The notes below the pieces were generated by a model that was given only the letters and a program-made list of their open reading frames with translations, did no database searches and had not been told where the DNA came from. A program made the position numbers and the translations under genes. Of a stretch of 64,000 nt of DNA, positions 10,369-20,123 are shown in pieces. This DNA is from Tetramitus jugosus (lineage: Eukaryota > Heterolobosea > Eutetramitea > Acrasida > Vahlkampfiidae): contig OW569351.1 in the NCBI GenBank assembly GCA_937625935.1, positions 248,001 to 312,000 of the forward strand, written 5' to 3'. Position 1 is the first letter of the stretch. Each line of letters opens with the position of its first letter.

Positions 10369-10652
10369 GTTGCGTTTTTCAGAATAGTAATAAGAATAAT
10401 GTCGATATTCTGTTCGTCTTGTTTGTTGTGGTTGGTTTGGTTATGTTTTTATAATTGTTCTCCCTCAACTCTGGAGAGTGGTGTTTTTTGTGTGAAAAAG
10501 GCAGTGGACGAACCAGAGCTCTTCGAATGCCGAGGATAGCTGCGAACACGACCCGAATAGGAAATAGATCGAGTAAACTGTAAAATGGATGTGTCCGAAT
10601 GTCATGCGATGTTGTGCGTGCCGGTTTTTGGAAGGGTCCATATGGGCGAGTT

Positions 10653-11708
10653 TTAAACGAGAGTTTTCTGGTTCATATACAATTTGGTAAAGTATTCATA
10701 GGTGGCCAATGCAAGGGCTGCAGACGGAAGCACACGCAGCGTGTGAGACAGCATTCCCTTGTACAGGCCCAAGAATCCCTCACTCCTAACTGTTTGCCGA
10801 CAACAATCAATAACACCACTGTAGATGGATCCCTTTTCTCTGAGCCGAGTCTTGATCAAGTCCTGTGGATAAGTCAACGTAAGTGATGTCATCTTGGATA
10901 TAGCTGTGAGCAGCACTGTGTGACCGAGTGGAATATGAGGAGATTGAGCGTTGGCTTGACCTGTTGCCCCTTGCACTTCTGCGTCTTCTTCTAGAACATA
11001 ATACAAGTGATACCGTCGTTTCAATTCTTCAAACAGTGTAAAATAAATAATCGTTTCCGAGATGCCCAAATAACTGGCCATGATTCCACTGTAAAACGAT
11101 CGAATGCCCTCTGTCCTGTACACCATCTTCACTGCTTCCCAATACCGAACACTGTTGACTCTACTCTCGAGAATGACTCTTGTCTTGATGAAACTGATTG
11201 GATTGACAATCGTGTTGATCAGAAAGGAAGCAGAAGCAGCCGATAGAGCATGAATTCCCAGCAAGCTCTCATTACTACTACTACTACTATTACTATTGTC
11301 CTTTGTCAGATTGTTGTTTGAGGCAAGACCATTCAATGTCATTCGATCTACACCATTCATCCGATACAAATGACTCTTGATATTGTCATACAGTGAAAGA
11401 TAGAGGCCTCTCGCAGGCAAACTCATCATCAAATCCGGCAACAGTCCTCTGAACAGTGCTCTGTAGCCATGTTGTCTGTACAGGTGAGACATGAGTTGAA
11501 GTGGTGATGTGGCAGTCGCAGCTGAAGATGATGAAGATGTCGTAGTTACGGTCGATGATGCGAGTGTCGATTGAGAGTATAGCTTGATGACTTCACATGG
11601 TTGTGTCAGTGTGGTGCCCACGAGTGCTCCGATGGCAGCTGATCCAAATTGAACAGCTAATAATTCAGCTGTAGATGTTGTGCTGGTTGTGGTAGTAGTT
11701 GTTGTCAT
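10653..11708 (-). CDS. Mitochondrial carrier, SLC25A33/36 (Rim2-like) pyrimidine nucleotide type
   Basis: The 351-aa product has the three-fold mitochondrial carrier repeat. Signature sequences are QPCEVIK (repeat 1), NPISFIKTR (repeat 2, where the acidic residue is replaced by Ser) and YPQDLIKTRLREKG (repeat 3). The altered second signature and YSGIMASYLGISETIIYF closely resemble SLC25A33/SLC25A36 and yeast Rim2, which carry pyrimidine nucleotides across the inner membrane. Ser/Thr-rich insertions occur after repeat 1 and before repeat 2. Transport substrate is inferred from the family. Confidence 0.87.
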   Translation of the reverse strand: MTTTTTTTSTTSTAELLAVQFGSAAIGALVGTTLTQPCEVIKLYSQSTLASSTVTTTSSSSSAATATSPLQLMSHLYRQHGYRALFRGLLPDLMMSLPARGLYLSLYDNIKSHLYRMNGVDRMTLNGLASNNNLTKDNSNSSSSSNESLLGIHALSAASASFLINTIVNPISFIKTRVILESRVNSVRYWEAVKMVYRTEGIRSFYSGIMASYLGISETIIYFTLFEELKRRYHLYYVLEEDAEVQGATGQANAQSPHIPLGHTVLLTAISKMTSLTLTYPQDLIKTRLREKGSIYSGVIDCCRQTVRSEGFLGLYKGMLSHTLRVLPSAALALATYEYFTKLYMNQKTLV

Positions 11709-12256
11709 ACTGTGTGCTGGTTATGCTGTGGTTGTCCGTTCTTGTTTGTTGCTCGTTCTTGTTCTTGTTGCATGATAAAAAATCAAATCCGGACAAAAAC
11801 TTTTTCCGGGATATTGTTTTGCCAAAGCTCGAGAACGCGAAAATGGTGACTTTTGGTGGCAAGTTCTTGGGCCGCGTGTGAAGAATAGCTGATGCCATGA
11901 CAACAATTATCACAGATATCCTTCAGCTTTCTTCGAAGATTGGATATCTGTGAAAGTTGGAGTAGCTGGCCTCTATCTATTGTTAGGTTTTATTTCGTTT
12001 CAATCTCAAGCTGGTGAATGGTTGAGGTTTGTTTGCCCTTAGAGGGTGTGCTCTAGATGGCATCCCACTTTCTTGTATAGGGTTACTACAAGAATGAGTG
12101 TTCTCGTTCTACGTTCCCGAGCAAGTTATTTGCTACCCAACAAACAGGACACCTTTGCGATATTGAAGGAATAAACTTTGATTAGCCAAGTGCTTTCGAT
12201 TGATGTGACATTCAGCTGCAGACAGAGATTTGAAAGAGATATCAGATTTATACGAT
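11709..12256. other. 548-bp intergenic region with a strong inverted repeat
   Basis: The region lies between the start of the carrier gene and the end of GRP94, both on the minus strand. It should hold the GRP94 3' end and the carrier promoter. Short open frames here lack ATG starts or similarity and overlap the carrier start. The notable element is the inverted repeat at 11910-11953. Confidence 0.5.
11910..11953. repeat. Perfect 12-bp inverted repeat with 20-nt loop
   Basis: TCACAGATATCC (11910-11921) is followed after 20 nt by its exact reverse complement GGATATCTGTGA (11942-11953). The loop contains the short palindrome CTTCGAAG. The element could form a stable hairpin or be a two-site protein-binding element. 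It lies upstream of the carrier gene and downstream of GRP94. No family was recognised. Confidence 0.85.
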
Positions 12257-14635
12257 TTACAATTCGTCATGAGCAGGAGCAGAGTCAGCAGGCTTGCTTT
12301 CTTGTTCATCCAAGTGTAAACCAGAAGACATCATTGCAAAGATTCTATCAGCAAATTCAGCCTTCTCTTCGATGTCATAGCCAGATCTGAGCAATGCAGT
12401 ATCGTACAGCAATTGTGCCATCTTCTTAGCGACTGGATCGTTAATATTTTCCTTCACTCTTCTGTTCAATTCAATAATGACTGGATGTTCTGGATTGATT
12501 TCCATCATCTTCATTTGTGCCATTACCTTGTATGGATCGTTGGATCCAGTACCTAAAGCTTGAGCCTTCATGATTCTGGCCATATTTGCAGAAATACCGA
12601 AGGTTGGTGTGACAAGTACACAAGGAGAGCTGCTGGCTCTTCTTCCAACATAAGCCTTTTGGATCTTCTTGTTACCCAAAATAAGTCCCAAGAAGCTGGT
12701 CAAAGAATCAAACTCTTTGTCATAAGCCTCCTTCTTTTTCTTTTCATCTTCGCTGTCTTCGTCTCCAAACTTCAATCCTTCACGTGTGATGGATTCCAGA
12801 TTCTTTCCATCATATTCTCTGACTTGTTGAACCATGTATTCGTCGATAGCGTCAGTTAAGAAGAGAACTTCAAATCCTCTCTTCTCCAAAGCTTCCAAGA
12901 ATGGAGAGTTCTTCACTTCCTCAGTTGATTCACCAGTAATATAGTAAATATACTTTTGATTCTCTGGCATTCTGGAAACGTATTGTTCCAAGCTGATCAG
13001 TTCGCCCTCAGACTTTGATGATTGATATCTCAAGAGAGGAATGAGCTTATTCTTGTGCTTTTGATCTTCCAAGACTCCAAGTCTAATATTCTTTCCAAAT
13101 TCGTTCCAGAAGACATTGTACTTGTCTGCTTGTTCCTTCTCTTCTTTGTCAAGTTTATCCAACTCCTTCTTTTCATCTTCGGATAGTTCCTTTGCAGCTC
13201 TTTCTGCGTCTCTGGCTTCCTTGTTCTTCTTGTACTCTTCAGTCTTTGCGTTGGACAAATCAGCCAAATCTTGAATCATTTGAATAGCCTTACCAACCAA
13301 CTTCTTCTTGATCAAATTCAAGAGCTTGGATTGCTGCAATTGTTCTCTAGAGACGTTCAATGGCAAGTCATCACTGTCCACTATACCTCTAATAAAGTTC
13401 AAGTATCTTGGCAAAAAGTCTTCTACACTCTCGCTGATGAAAACTCGCTTGACATAGAGCTTAACCTTGGATTTCTTTTCAGTTGGATCAAACATATTTT
13501 GAGGTGCCTTTGGCGGAATGTAGAGAACAGATGTGAAAGCAACATTACCCTCGGCAGTAAAGTGGATATGAGTCAATGGATCTTCGAATTCAGCAGACAA
13601 TGATCTGTACAATTGATTGTACTCCTCTTGGGAGATTTCAGAGGTTGACTTTGTCCAGATTGGTTTGTTCTGATTGACTTGATTCCATTCGTTGATCACC
13701 TTCTCAACCTTCTTGGTCTTTGGCTTCTCTTCTTCACCAGCTGGCTTCTCTGATTCGATATCAACCTTCTCTTCGCCCTCCTCAGCTGGTGTCTCAGCTG
13801 GCTTCTCTTCCTCACCAGACGCAGTAGTCTCTTCCGATTCTTCGACTGGTACTTCCTCAGTTTCTGTTCTCGTCTCGTACAAAAAGATTGGGAAATGAGT
13901 GAATTCGGAATACTTTTGAATCAAATTCTTCAAATAGTTGGCATCCAACAATTCCTTGGCATCGTCCTTCAAGTGCAAAACAATCTCTGTTCCTCTGCCC
14001 AAAGAGTCGCCAGTTGGATCTTCCATGACAACAAACGAGTTGTCAGCCTTTGACTTCCAAACCCATTGCTTATCATCATTGTTCTTGCTTCTGACAACAA
14101 CTTCATCAGCCACCAAGAATGCAGAGTAGAAACCGACACCAAATTGACCAATGAGGTTGGATCCTTCACTGGACTCCTTGACCTTTTCAAGGAACGCCTT
14201 TGTTCCAGACTTGGCAATAGTACCCAAATTGTTCAACAAGTCATCCTTGGTCATACCGACACCAGTATCTCTAATGATCAACACATTTCTGTCCTTGTCA
14301 GCCTGAATTCGAATCTCTAGCTTATCACCAGTGTTGAGAACATCCTTGTTGGTCAGTGCCAAAAATCTGAGCTTATTCAGTGCATCACTCGCATTAGAGA
14401 TCAATTCTCTGAGGAAAATGTCTCTGTTGGAGTATAGAGAGTTGATGAGAATGGATAGAAGCTGACTAATCTCAGCTTGGAATTGGAATTGTTCTCCCTT
14501 TGTGTCCAATGCTTCTTTCAGAATTGAGTCTCCATTGGATGTTTGTTGTTGTTGTTGAATGGTTGCAGAGAAAAAGGTAAAGAATACAATTGCGCCAAGA
14601 ATGCACAATACTAATTTTTGCGACAATCTCATCAT
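12257..14635 (-). CDS. HSP90B1: Endoplasmin, ER-resident HSP90 (GRP94)
   Basis: The 792-aa product is the ER HSP90 chaperone that folds secretory and membrane proteins. It has a signal peptide (about 1-25), the N-terminal GHKL ATPase with ELISNASDALNKLR, DTGVGMTKDDL and GQFGVGFYSAF, and an acidic charged linker (about 265-310, rich in EE and PA). The middle domain follows (DLPLNVSREQLQQ), then the C-terminal dimerisation domain. It ends in HDEL, an ER-retrieval signal, which separates it from cytosolic HSP90 (MEEVD end). It diverges from a secretory small heat-shock gene over 277 bp that contain an ERSE-II-like site, so unfolded-protein-response control is likely. Confidence 0.97.
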   Translation of the reverse strand: MMRLSQKLVLCILGAIVFFTFFSATIQQQQQTSNGDSILKEALDTKGEQFQFQAEISQLLSILINSLYSNRDIFLRELISNASDALNKLRFLALTNKDVLNTGDKLEIRIQADKDRNVLIIRDTGVGMTKDDLLNNLGTIAKSGTKAFLEKVKESSEGSNLIGQFGVGFYSAFLVADEVVVRSKNNDDKQWVWKSKADNSFVVMEDPTGDSLGRGTEIVLHLKDDAKELLDANYLKNLIQKYSEFTHFPIFLYETRTETEEVPVEESEETTASGEEEKPAETPAEEGEEKVDIESEKPAGEEEKPKTKKVEKVINEWNQVNQNKPIWTKSTSEISQEEYNQLYRSLSAEFEDPLTHIHFTAEGNVAFTSVLYIPPKAPQNMFDPTEKKSKVKLYVKRVFISESVEDFLPRYLNFIRGIVDSDDLPLNVSREQLQQSKLLNLIKKKLVGKAIQMIQDLADLSNAKTEEYKKNKEARDAERAAKELSEDEKKELDKLDKEEKEQADKYNVFWNEFGKNIRLGVLEDQKHKNKLIPLLRYQSSKSEGELISLEQYVSRMPENQKYIYYITGESTEEVKNSPFLEALEKRGFEVLFLTDAIDEYMVQQVREYDGKNLESITREGLKFGDEDSEDEKKKKEAYDKEFDSLTSFLGLILGNKKIQKAYVGRRASSSPCVLVTPTFGISANMARIMKAQALGTGSNDPYKVMAQMKMMEINPEHPVIIELNRRVKENINDPVAKKMAQLLYDTALLRSGYDIEEKAEFADRIFAMMSSGLHLDEQESKPADSAPAHDEL

Positions 14636-14775
14636 GATTTAAAGTTTCGAGCCAGATCAAAATATCTGTTTCTTAACTGAGAATTGTTGTTGATGTTTTT
14701 GTTTGCTTTTTGTTGTTGCAAAACAAAAAAGTTTTCTGCGGCAGATGAGCGCTTTATGTACAGAAGATCATGTTT

Positions 14776-14786
14776 GTTGGGCCACG
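14776..14786 (+). promoter_or_regulatory. ERSE-II-like unfolded-protein-response element
   Basis: GTTGGGCCACG matches the mammalian ERSE-II consensus ATTGGNCCACG at all but the first base. The next bases complete CACGTG, so it is also a G-box type core for bZIP or bHLH factors. It sits 127 bp from the sHSP ATG and 141 bp from the GRP94 ATG, near the middle of the shared promoter. Function is inference from the motif and from the ER chaperones on both sides. Confidence 0.55.
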
Positions 14787-14912
14787 TGTTTCCTTGCATG
14801 TTCAATTTTGTAAAATAATTCCGTCGGAAATTCATGTGATCTGTGCAATACAACAAGAGATCTTTCTGGTTGGCTGTGATCATTTCACAACTAACTGAAA
14901 AATCAAATAAGA

Positions 14913-15755
14913 ATGAAGTTATCACTCAAGGTATATCTCATTGCACTTGTGTTGGTTCTCCTTTTCTCGGTCTCTCTGGTTATTGGTAAGGAAGAGGAAA
15001 TCACAGTTGAGAAAGAGAATCTTTCCGAAGAACATAGTCATGCTCAGTCAGTGAAGCCCACTCCTCTATCCCCACCAAAAACTGTGGACTATGGGTATGA
15101 GCCCAAGAGGAGTAGAAGCAGAAGACTGTCTGGTGGAAGAGGAAAGAGGTCTCTGTTCGATAATTGGAGGGACAGAGAAGACTGGATGGTACATCCATGG
15201 AGAAAAATGAACAAGTGGGTTCACTCAATGTTTGAGTCTCCCGAGGAGTCAGAGAATTATGAAGACACCAGGTATCCATTGTCTCTCTATGATCGAGACT
15301 ACTATGACAAGCAGCCATACTGGTATGACTACCCATCCTTCAAGGATACACTGTTGAGACCGCAAGACAAACAAGTTGGATTTGGTAACTACGGTTTGTT
15401 TGCAGAGGATTGGATGAACATGATCCCATTTCGTGCAAGATTCGACAGGATTGCTTCTTCAGTCAATGAAAAGGACGATAGATACATATTCAAGGTCATC
15501 AATGTTCCAGACATTTTGAAAAAGGAGAACTTGAGTGTCAAATTGAGTAACGAAGGAGGACGAGATATCTTGGATATCACTTCAAAGTTGGAAACTGCCG
15601 AAGAGAAGGATTTCTTTGAGAAGAAGTACATCTTCCCAAAGGGAGTGGACAGAAAATCCATCAAGGCAAAGTTTGACGACAAGGAAAGAATATTGACTGT
15701 GGAAGTCTTCAAGAAGAAGGGAGAAGACAATCTGATTGACGTGAAGATCGAGTGA
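14913..15755 (+). CDS. Small heat-shock protein (Hsp20/alpha-crystallin) targeted to the secretory pathway
   Basis: The 280-aa product starts with a strong signal peptide (MKLSLKVYLIALVLVLLFSV, about 1-25). A long charged and aromatic N-terminal region follows (about 26-185, with Arg/Ser-rich and Tyr-rich parts). The C-terminal alpha-crystallin domain (about 186-280) includes RYIFKVINVPDILKK and FEKKYIFPKGVD, and ends with DERILTVEVF-type strands. Hsp20 proteins hold unfolded clients; most are cytosolic, so a signal peptide suggests an ER-lumenal holdase. There is no C-terminal HDEL/KDEL, so retention must be by another route, or the protein is secreted. Head-to-head pairing with GRP94 supports an ER role. 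Confidence 0.85.
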   Translation: MKLSLKVYLIALVLVLLFSVSLVIGKEEEITVEKENLSEEHSHAQSVKPTPLSPPKTVDYGYEPKRSRSRRLSGGRGKRSLFDNWRDREDWMVHPWRKMNKWVHSMFESPEESENYEDTRYPLSLYDRDYYDKQPYWYDYPSFKDTLLRPQDKQVGFGNYGLFAEDWMNMIPFRARFDRIASSVNEKDDRYIFKVINVPDILKKENLSVKLSNEGGRDILDITSKLETAEEKDFFEKKYIFPKGVDRKSIKAKFDDKERILTVEVFKKKGEDNLIDVKIE

Positions 15756-16105
15756 ACCTCATGGAAGTGATCGGATCTGATCTACCCACCCGTTGTAAAT
15801 ACACTCAACATCAAAAATAAATCACTGGCGTCTCGTACCGTTTCAACAAGAACAACAATGTTGCGACACGATTTTGTTGTATTGCGCTGTATTGTTTGTG
15901 ACACAAAAGGTCACTGGCAGATTCTAATTTAGAGGTTCTGTTCAATAATAGGTCACATCAAGAGTGATCTCTCCAAGAGATCGGACAACTCACGATCTGT
16001 GCACCAGTGTCACAATATTTCCAGTGTGATAGTTTCGCTCTGAAAACACTTTGAACAAAACAACACACCTATACCTCAACAAATCAATTAATCAATAGGC
16101 ATACC
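15756..16105. other. 350-bp intergenic region
   Basis: The spacer lies between two plus-strand genes. It begins with the sHSP 3' end (an AATAAA near 15816) and ends with an A/T- and CA-rich stretch just before the next ATG. I see no gene, tRNA or repeat. Confidence 0.5.
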
Positions 16106-17260
16106 ATGGTAGAAACAGAAAAAGTCGTTACTCAACCAAAGGAGGAGTTTGCAGCACCAGTCAAGGAGAGAGCATCTATCCCATTGTTTATGACTGCGGC
16201 GGTGACTAAACAATTCGACGCTGAACATCCGGCTCGTTGCGTAGAACTGGTCAAATCGTACAAGGGACCAGAAGACGAAGAATTGAAGGCTGATGAAGTG
16301 TTGGTCAAGATGCACTGGTCCAGTATCAATCAGATTGACTTTAAACTCAATACAGGAAAGATTCCCATGGAATGGTTGACCGTTACACCTCCATTCATTG
16401 GAGGAAGAGATGGCTGTGGAGAGATTGTAGCTCTGGGCTCAGAGTCCTCCAAGCACTTTGCCATGCATGACACCGTCCTGGGTATCTGTGAAAATTACAA
16501 GTTTGGAACCTTTGGTCAATACAGTATTTTCAAGTGGAAGGACATTTGCTTGAAACCTTCGAGTGTGTCCATGGAGCACGCCGCTGGATTGCCAATGGTA
16601 TTAATGACTGCTTGGCAATGCTTTAGTCGTATCAGAGAACCAAGAAGTGGATTGAAGCGTGTTTTGATTCACGGTGGAAGTGGTGGAGTTGGCAGTTGGT
16701 TGATTCTGTTGGCCAAGTACTACTTCCATATCCCACATGTGATCACCACTTGCCGTGGAGTCAACTGTGATTATGTGAAGCAGTTGGGAGCAGATGAAGT
16801 CATTGACTATCTCAGTGATGTGAAGTTTGATGACTGTTTGTTTGACAAGTACTCAAAGGAAACCTCCATTGTTGACTGTGTGTTCGACACTGTAGGTGGA
16901 GACGACATCATGGAGAGAAGCTATCGCTTATTGAACAGAAACGGTTACTTCATTACCACTGTTCCTATCCAACACTTTGACACTGAACACTCTGTTCCAA
17001 AGGAGTTGATTGGATACACTTGGACCTTTATGAAGAACAAGTTGGCATCGGTGTTTGCCAACAAGCCATCCTTCTACTCAGTCATCTACAAGTCCGATGG
17101 AGAGCAATTGAAAATGTTGGTCGATTGGATTGTCCAGATGAAGCTCGACTCAAAGATTCAAAATATCAAGTATCCTCTGAGGGAGATTCAAGACGCTTTG
17201 GAAATGAGTCACTCCGGTCATGTCGATGGCAAAATTATTATCGACATGTCTGACTTGTAA
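16106..17260 (+). CDS. Zinc-independent MDR oxidoreductase (quinone reductase-like)
   Basis: The 384-aa product has the medium-chain dehydrogenase/reductase fold. The GroES-like half (about 30-170) includes VLVKMHWSSINQIDFKLNTG. The Rossmann half carries the NADPH-binding motif HGGSGGVGSW, then LGADEVIDYLSD and FDTVGG. The zinc ligands of alcohol dehydrogenases are not evident, as in quinone oxidoreductase and RTN4IP1-type members. These reduce quinones or enals with NADPH. The substrate cannot be told. No organelle signal is clear. Confidence 0.8.
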   Translation: MVETEKVVTQPKEEFAAPVKERASIPLFMTAAVTKQFDAEHPARCVELVKSYKGPEDEELKADEVLVKMHWSSINQIDFKLNTGKIPMEWLTVTPPFIGGRDGCGEIVALGSESSKHFAMHDTVLGICENYKFGTFGQYSIFKWKDICLKPSSVSMEHAAGLPMVLMTAWQCFSRIREPRSGLKRVLIHGGSGGVGSWLILLAKYYFHIPHVITTCRGVNCDYVKQLGADEVIDYLSDVKFDDCLFDKYSKETSIVDCVFDTVGGDDIMERSYRLLNRNGYFITTVPIQHFDTEHSVPKELIGYTWTFMKNKLASVFANKPSFYSVIYKSDGEQLKMLVDWIVQMKLDSKIQNIKYPLREIQDALEMSHSGHVDGKIIIDMSDL

Positions 17261-17358
17261 ATATCGTCGCTCACAGTTCGTCAACTTTGTGAACTTCAAT
17301 TCTGCAATTTCTTGATCCCAAAGTGAACGAAAACAAAACAAATCGAGATTGCAGTAGT

Positions 17359-18030
17359 ATGAAGAAAGCAGCATCATCCTCATCGGCAAAGGACAATAAT
17401 AAAGGAAAGGGTCGTGTCTCATCCAATTCAAAAACCAACAGTAGTAGTAATAAACTGGCAGCAATTCCATTGATAGACAACAGTGCATGTTGCATCATTC
17501 CTCCGAAATCAGTCTGGCACCAGATCAATGCAATTCGTTCACAGTATGACAAATCATGCAACAGATGGCCACCTCACATGAACCTGTTCTTCCCTTTTGT
17601 GCCTTCAAATCACTTTGACGAAGTCTCGCACGAGCTCACAAGGCAATTGCAGAGAGTGGAGCCGTTCAGTGTCGAGTTGAATGAGATTGCATGCAACGAG
17701 GACAGCAAGTATTTATTTCTTGTGCCAAAGATTACTCATACCACGAACAACAATCCGTTTTATGAAATTGTGCAAGTGATCACGAAAACTCTGCCACAAT
17801 GCCAGAATGCAATGACAGGCAAGTTGCCGACAAATCTCCAGTGCTGGACTCCGCACTTAACTCTTGGCCAGATTGCCAAAGAGGACATTGGTACGATAAA
17901 GCGACAACTGCAATCCGAATGGGAGAGTATTCAGTTTGAAGTCAACGAGATATCTCTCATTTCTCGCAGCGGAAGAGATGACATGTTCAAAACGCTGGCA
18001 ACAATAAAATTGGGACAAACAGCTCCATGA
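17359..18030 (+). CDS. 2H phosphoesterase (LigT/2'-5' RNA ligase-like) protein
   Basis: The 223-aa product contains the two His motifs of the 2H phosphoesterase superfamily: HMNLFFPF in the N-terminal half and WTPHLTLGQ in the C-terminal half. Family members act on 2',3'-cyclic or 2'-5' phosphodiesters in RNA or nucleotides. The first 35 residues are a basic, Ser/Asn-rich tail. In the second motif the Thr follows HL, giving HxT; in the first, Asn replaces Thr (HxN), so activity needs testing. The start is ATG 17359, because earlier codons in frame lack ATG. The stop lies 7 bp from that of convergent ARV1. Confidence 0.75.
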   Translation: MKKAASSSSAKDNNKGKGRVSSNSKTNSSSNKLAAIPLIDNSACCIIPPKSVWHQINAIRSQYDKSCNRWPPHMNLFFPFVPSNHFDEVSHELTRQLQRVEPFSVELNEIACNEDSKYLFLVPKITHTTNNNPFYEIVQVITKTLPQCQNAMTGKLPTNLQCWTPHLTLGQIAKEDIGTIKRQLQSEWESIQFEVNEISLISRSGRDDMFKTLATIKLGQTAP

Positions 18031-18037
18031 ATCCTTA

Positions 18038-19131
18038 TTATTGCATCATCATTGGTCCTATATTCACATTATGGTGCGTCAATAGCACGCCCACGAGTCG
18101 CTTTAGGAGTGATTGATAGGTCACTGGATCGTTTCGATCCAAAAAGTGATACTGGAACACAAATCGGAAGGAGTGACCAACAATCAACACCGCTATCGCA
18201 AGCAGCATATTGGCAACCTTGTGAGTACAATCACCATGTAATTGCAACACATAGAATGCAATCAAGCTTGCTGATATGTGAAACAGGGTAATCGCTAGGA
18301 CAAAGGTCGACGAATAGTGTTCCTTCCAGATAATCATGGGCACATATCCTACGAGTACAAAATTAGACAACAGTGTCGCTAGAATTAAATGTGAAATGTT
18401 GGTCACATTCTTGCGATCATTTCGACAGAAAAGCAGCATACACAGATATCCAGAGATCAACACACCCAGACAATAGCTCAAATTTTCCAACGTTGACTTG
18501 ACTAGAATCATGAAAAAGATGTCGGCATCTCTCACAAAGTTGTACTTTCTTTTCGATTCATTCTCAAACACTCCAAATTTCACATCTAATACGTCATTTC
18601 AATTCTGAAGGTCAGACAAAATGCAACGCACACAAAAAATATCGATCCCAAAGCATGAGAGTACACATACATGTAAACAGCAGGATACCAAACAGAGACA
18701 ATCGTATCAAATTAGAAAATGATTCATAAAAATTTCTGAATCGATTGAACAACAAGTGTCTAAATGCTTGTGGCCTGTGCAGCAATAGATCCAATACAAT
18801 GATCACCATTTCATATTCCACGTACTTGTCAGCCACATTGCCACATTTTTTCTGTCATGGTGTGTCCACAGATCACGATCAACATATTCAAAATGAATTC
18901 AGTCAGATAAATGATCGTCTTTAAAGCTCACGGGTACCACAACAGAACAGGGGAAAAAAACAACCAACTTACACAATCAGACAAGTAAACATTAGAGTAT
19001 TGATGAGTATAAATGTGTTTCATGGGACTGCCGCACTCTGTACAGACGTAACTCGGCTTGATGAAGGCTCGATTACTGGAGTTGGAGTGATTGGCAGGCA
19101 CATTGGTGTCAATCTTGAGTTCTTTGTGCAT
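18038..19131 (-). CDS. ARV1: ARV1-like sterol/GPI lipid homeostasis protein (3 exons)
   Basis: Exons 18973-19131, 18671-18851 and 18038-18585 join to 295 aa. Introns are 121 bp (donor GTAAGT) and 85 bp (donor GTATGT, acceptor TTAG); phases agree. The protein has the Arv1 homology domain with a CxxC...CxxC zinc site (VCTECGSPMK, then KKCGNVADKYVEYE) and HRPQAFRHLLFNRF. Several transmembrane segments follow in exons 2 and 3. ARV1 is an ER membrane protein needed for sterol distribution and GPI-anchor intermediates. The second splice is chosen because it restores YVKFGVF, which aligns with the EAYLRW region of the human protein; other acceptors run into stops in all frames. Confidence 0.85.
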
Positions 19132-19183
19132 TTTTTATTTTTTTTTGTGTTTGTTCGCTGGACTCAAATCTGATGGAGGTATT

Positions 19184-20105
19184 TTACACGTTTCTGGAGT
19201 TGATGTGCTCGTAGAGGACAACTTGCAAGTATTCACTTGTATGAATGACTTCTCTCCGAGATTTATCACCTGGGGAGGTTGCCTTGGGATCAACATCAAT
19301 TGTTTTCCGATCTCTTCGATGCTTAAAAAGTAATCCTCGTTCCGTGTCAGCGATCACCTGAGATTGTTGGTGTGAGTTGTTTGTGTTCTCAATCCAGGTC
19401 AAGAAGATAATGTTAACTTACTGTAAAGGTTGTTGAGTTATTGTGGCGAAGAGTTTGAGTTTTCCAGTTCCAATAACTCAAGTCTGAAGTCTTAGGCATA
19501 AACCTTTTCTTTCGGGTAAAGTACTCTTCGAACTCTTCTGTCTTCAACCGATGACCATAGTCGATATAGCCACTAACTTCGTTACCCTTTGCATCAAAAT
19601 CTCTAATAAAGATAATTACGCTCTTCTCTCCATTTCGTACAGCAGTTTCTCTATCTGCCAGCCATTTCAAGAATGGATAGTCCGTCAAATTCTGACCGTA
19701 AGAGGCCATCCTCTCTCGTTTCTTCTTGTTCTTTTTGAGGACGTTGAGAGCACTCTGATTCACAGCATCCATATTTTTCTTTTTCAAGTCTTCAAATTGC
19801 TGTCTAGTCAACATGTTCTTTCCTTTGTATCCCAATTCGGCGATGTGTCTCGCAAGGTCTTGATTCTCCAAGTAAAACATGTCCTGAGGAGTGATTTGTG
19901 TGTCCAGATAGTCCTCATAGGTTGCAAAGTTGTGAACAGCATTTTTCGTATTGACTAAACTGGAATTCATCTCGGACACAATATTGTTGTTTCCCAGAAC
20001 AAATTTTTGAAGAAACGTTTCGAGATTTCCGTAAAGGTGAAGAACGCGGGAATCATCCAGTCCATCTTTATTTTTGTTATTGGCAACACATTCAGAGTCT
20101 CCCAT
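19184..20105 (-). CDS. CFAP299: Cilia- and flagella-associated protein 299 (2 exons)
   Basis: Exons 19422-20105 and 19184-19357 join across a 64-bp intron (GTAAGT...CAG) in phase 0 to 285 aa. The product matches CFAP299 (human C4orf22): YEDYLDTQITPQDMFYLE, ARHIAELGYKG, SVIIFIRDFDAKGNEVSGY, YGHRLKTEEFEEYFTRKKR. In exon 2, VIADTERGLLFKHRRDRK is followed by IDVDPKA and PGDKSRR. The human protein is 233 aa; the extra length is N-terminal. The family tracks with motile cilia, so this gene argues for a flagellate stage. ARV1 follows 52 bp downstream on the same strand. Confidence 0.93.
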
Positions 20106-20123
20106 TCTTAAAGGCTCTCTAAT

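Noticed and set aside
11665-11913. 82-codon minus-strand frame overlapping the start of the carrier gene
   Set aside because: It overlaps the carrier's coding start in another frame, begins without ATG and has no similarity.
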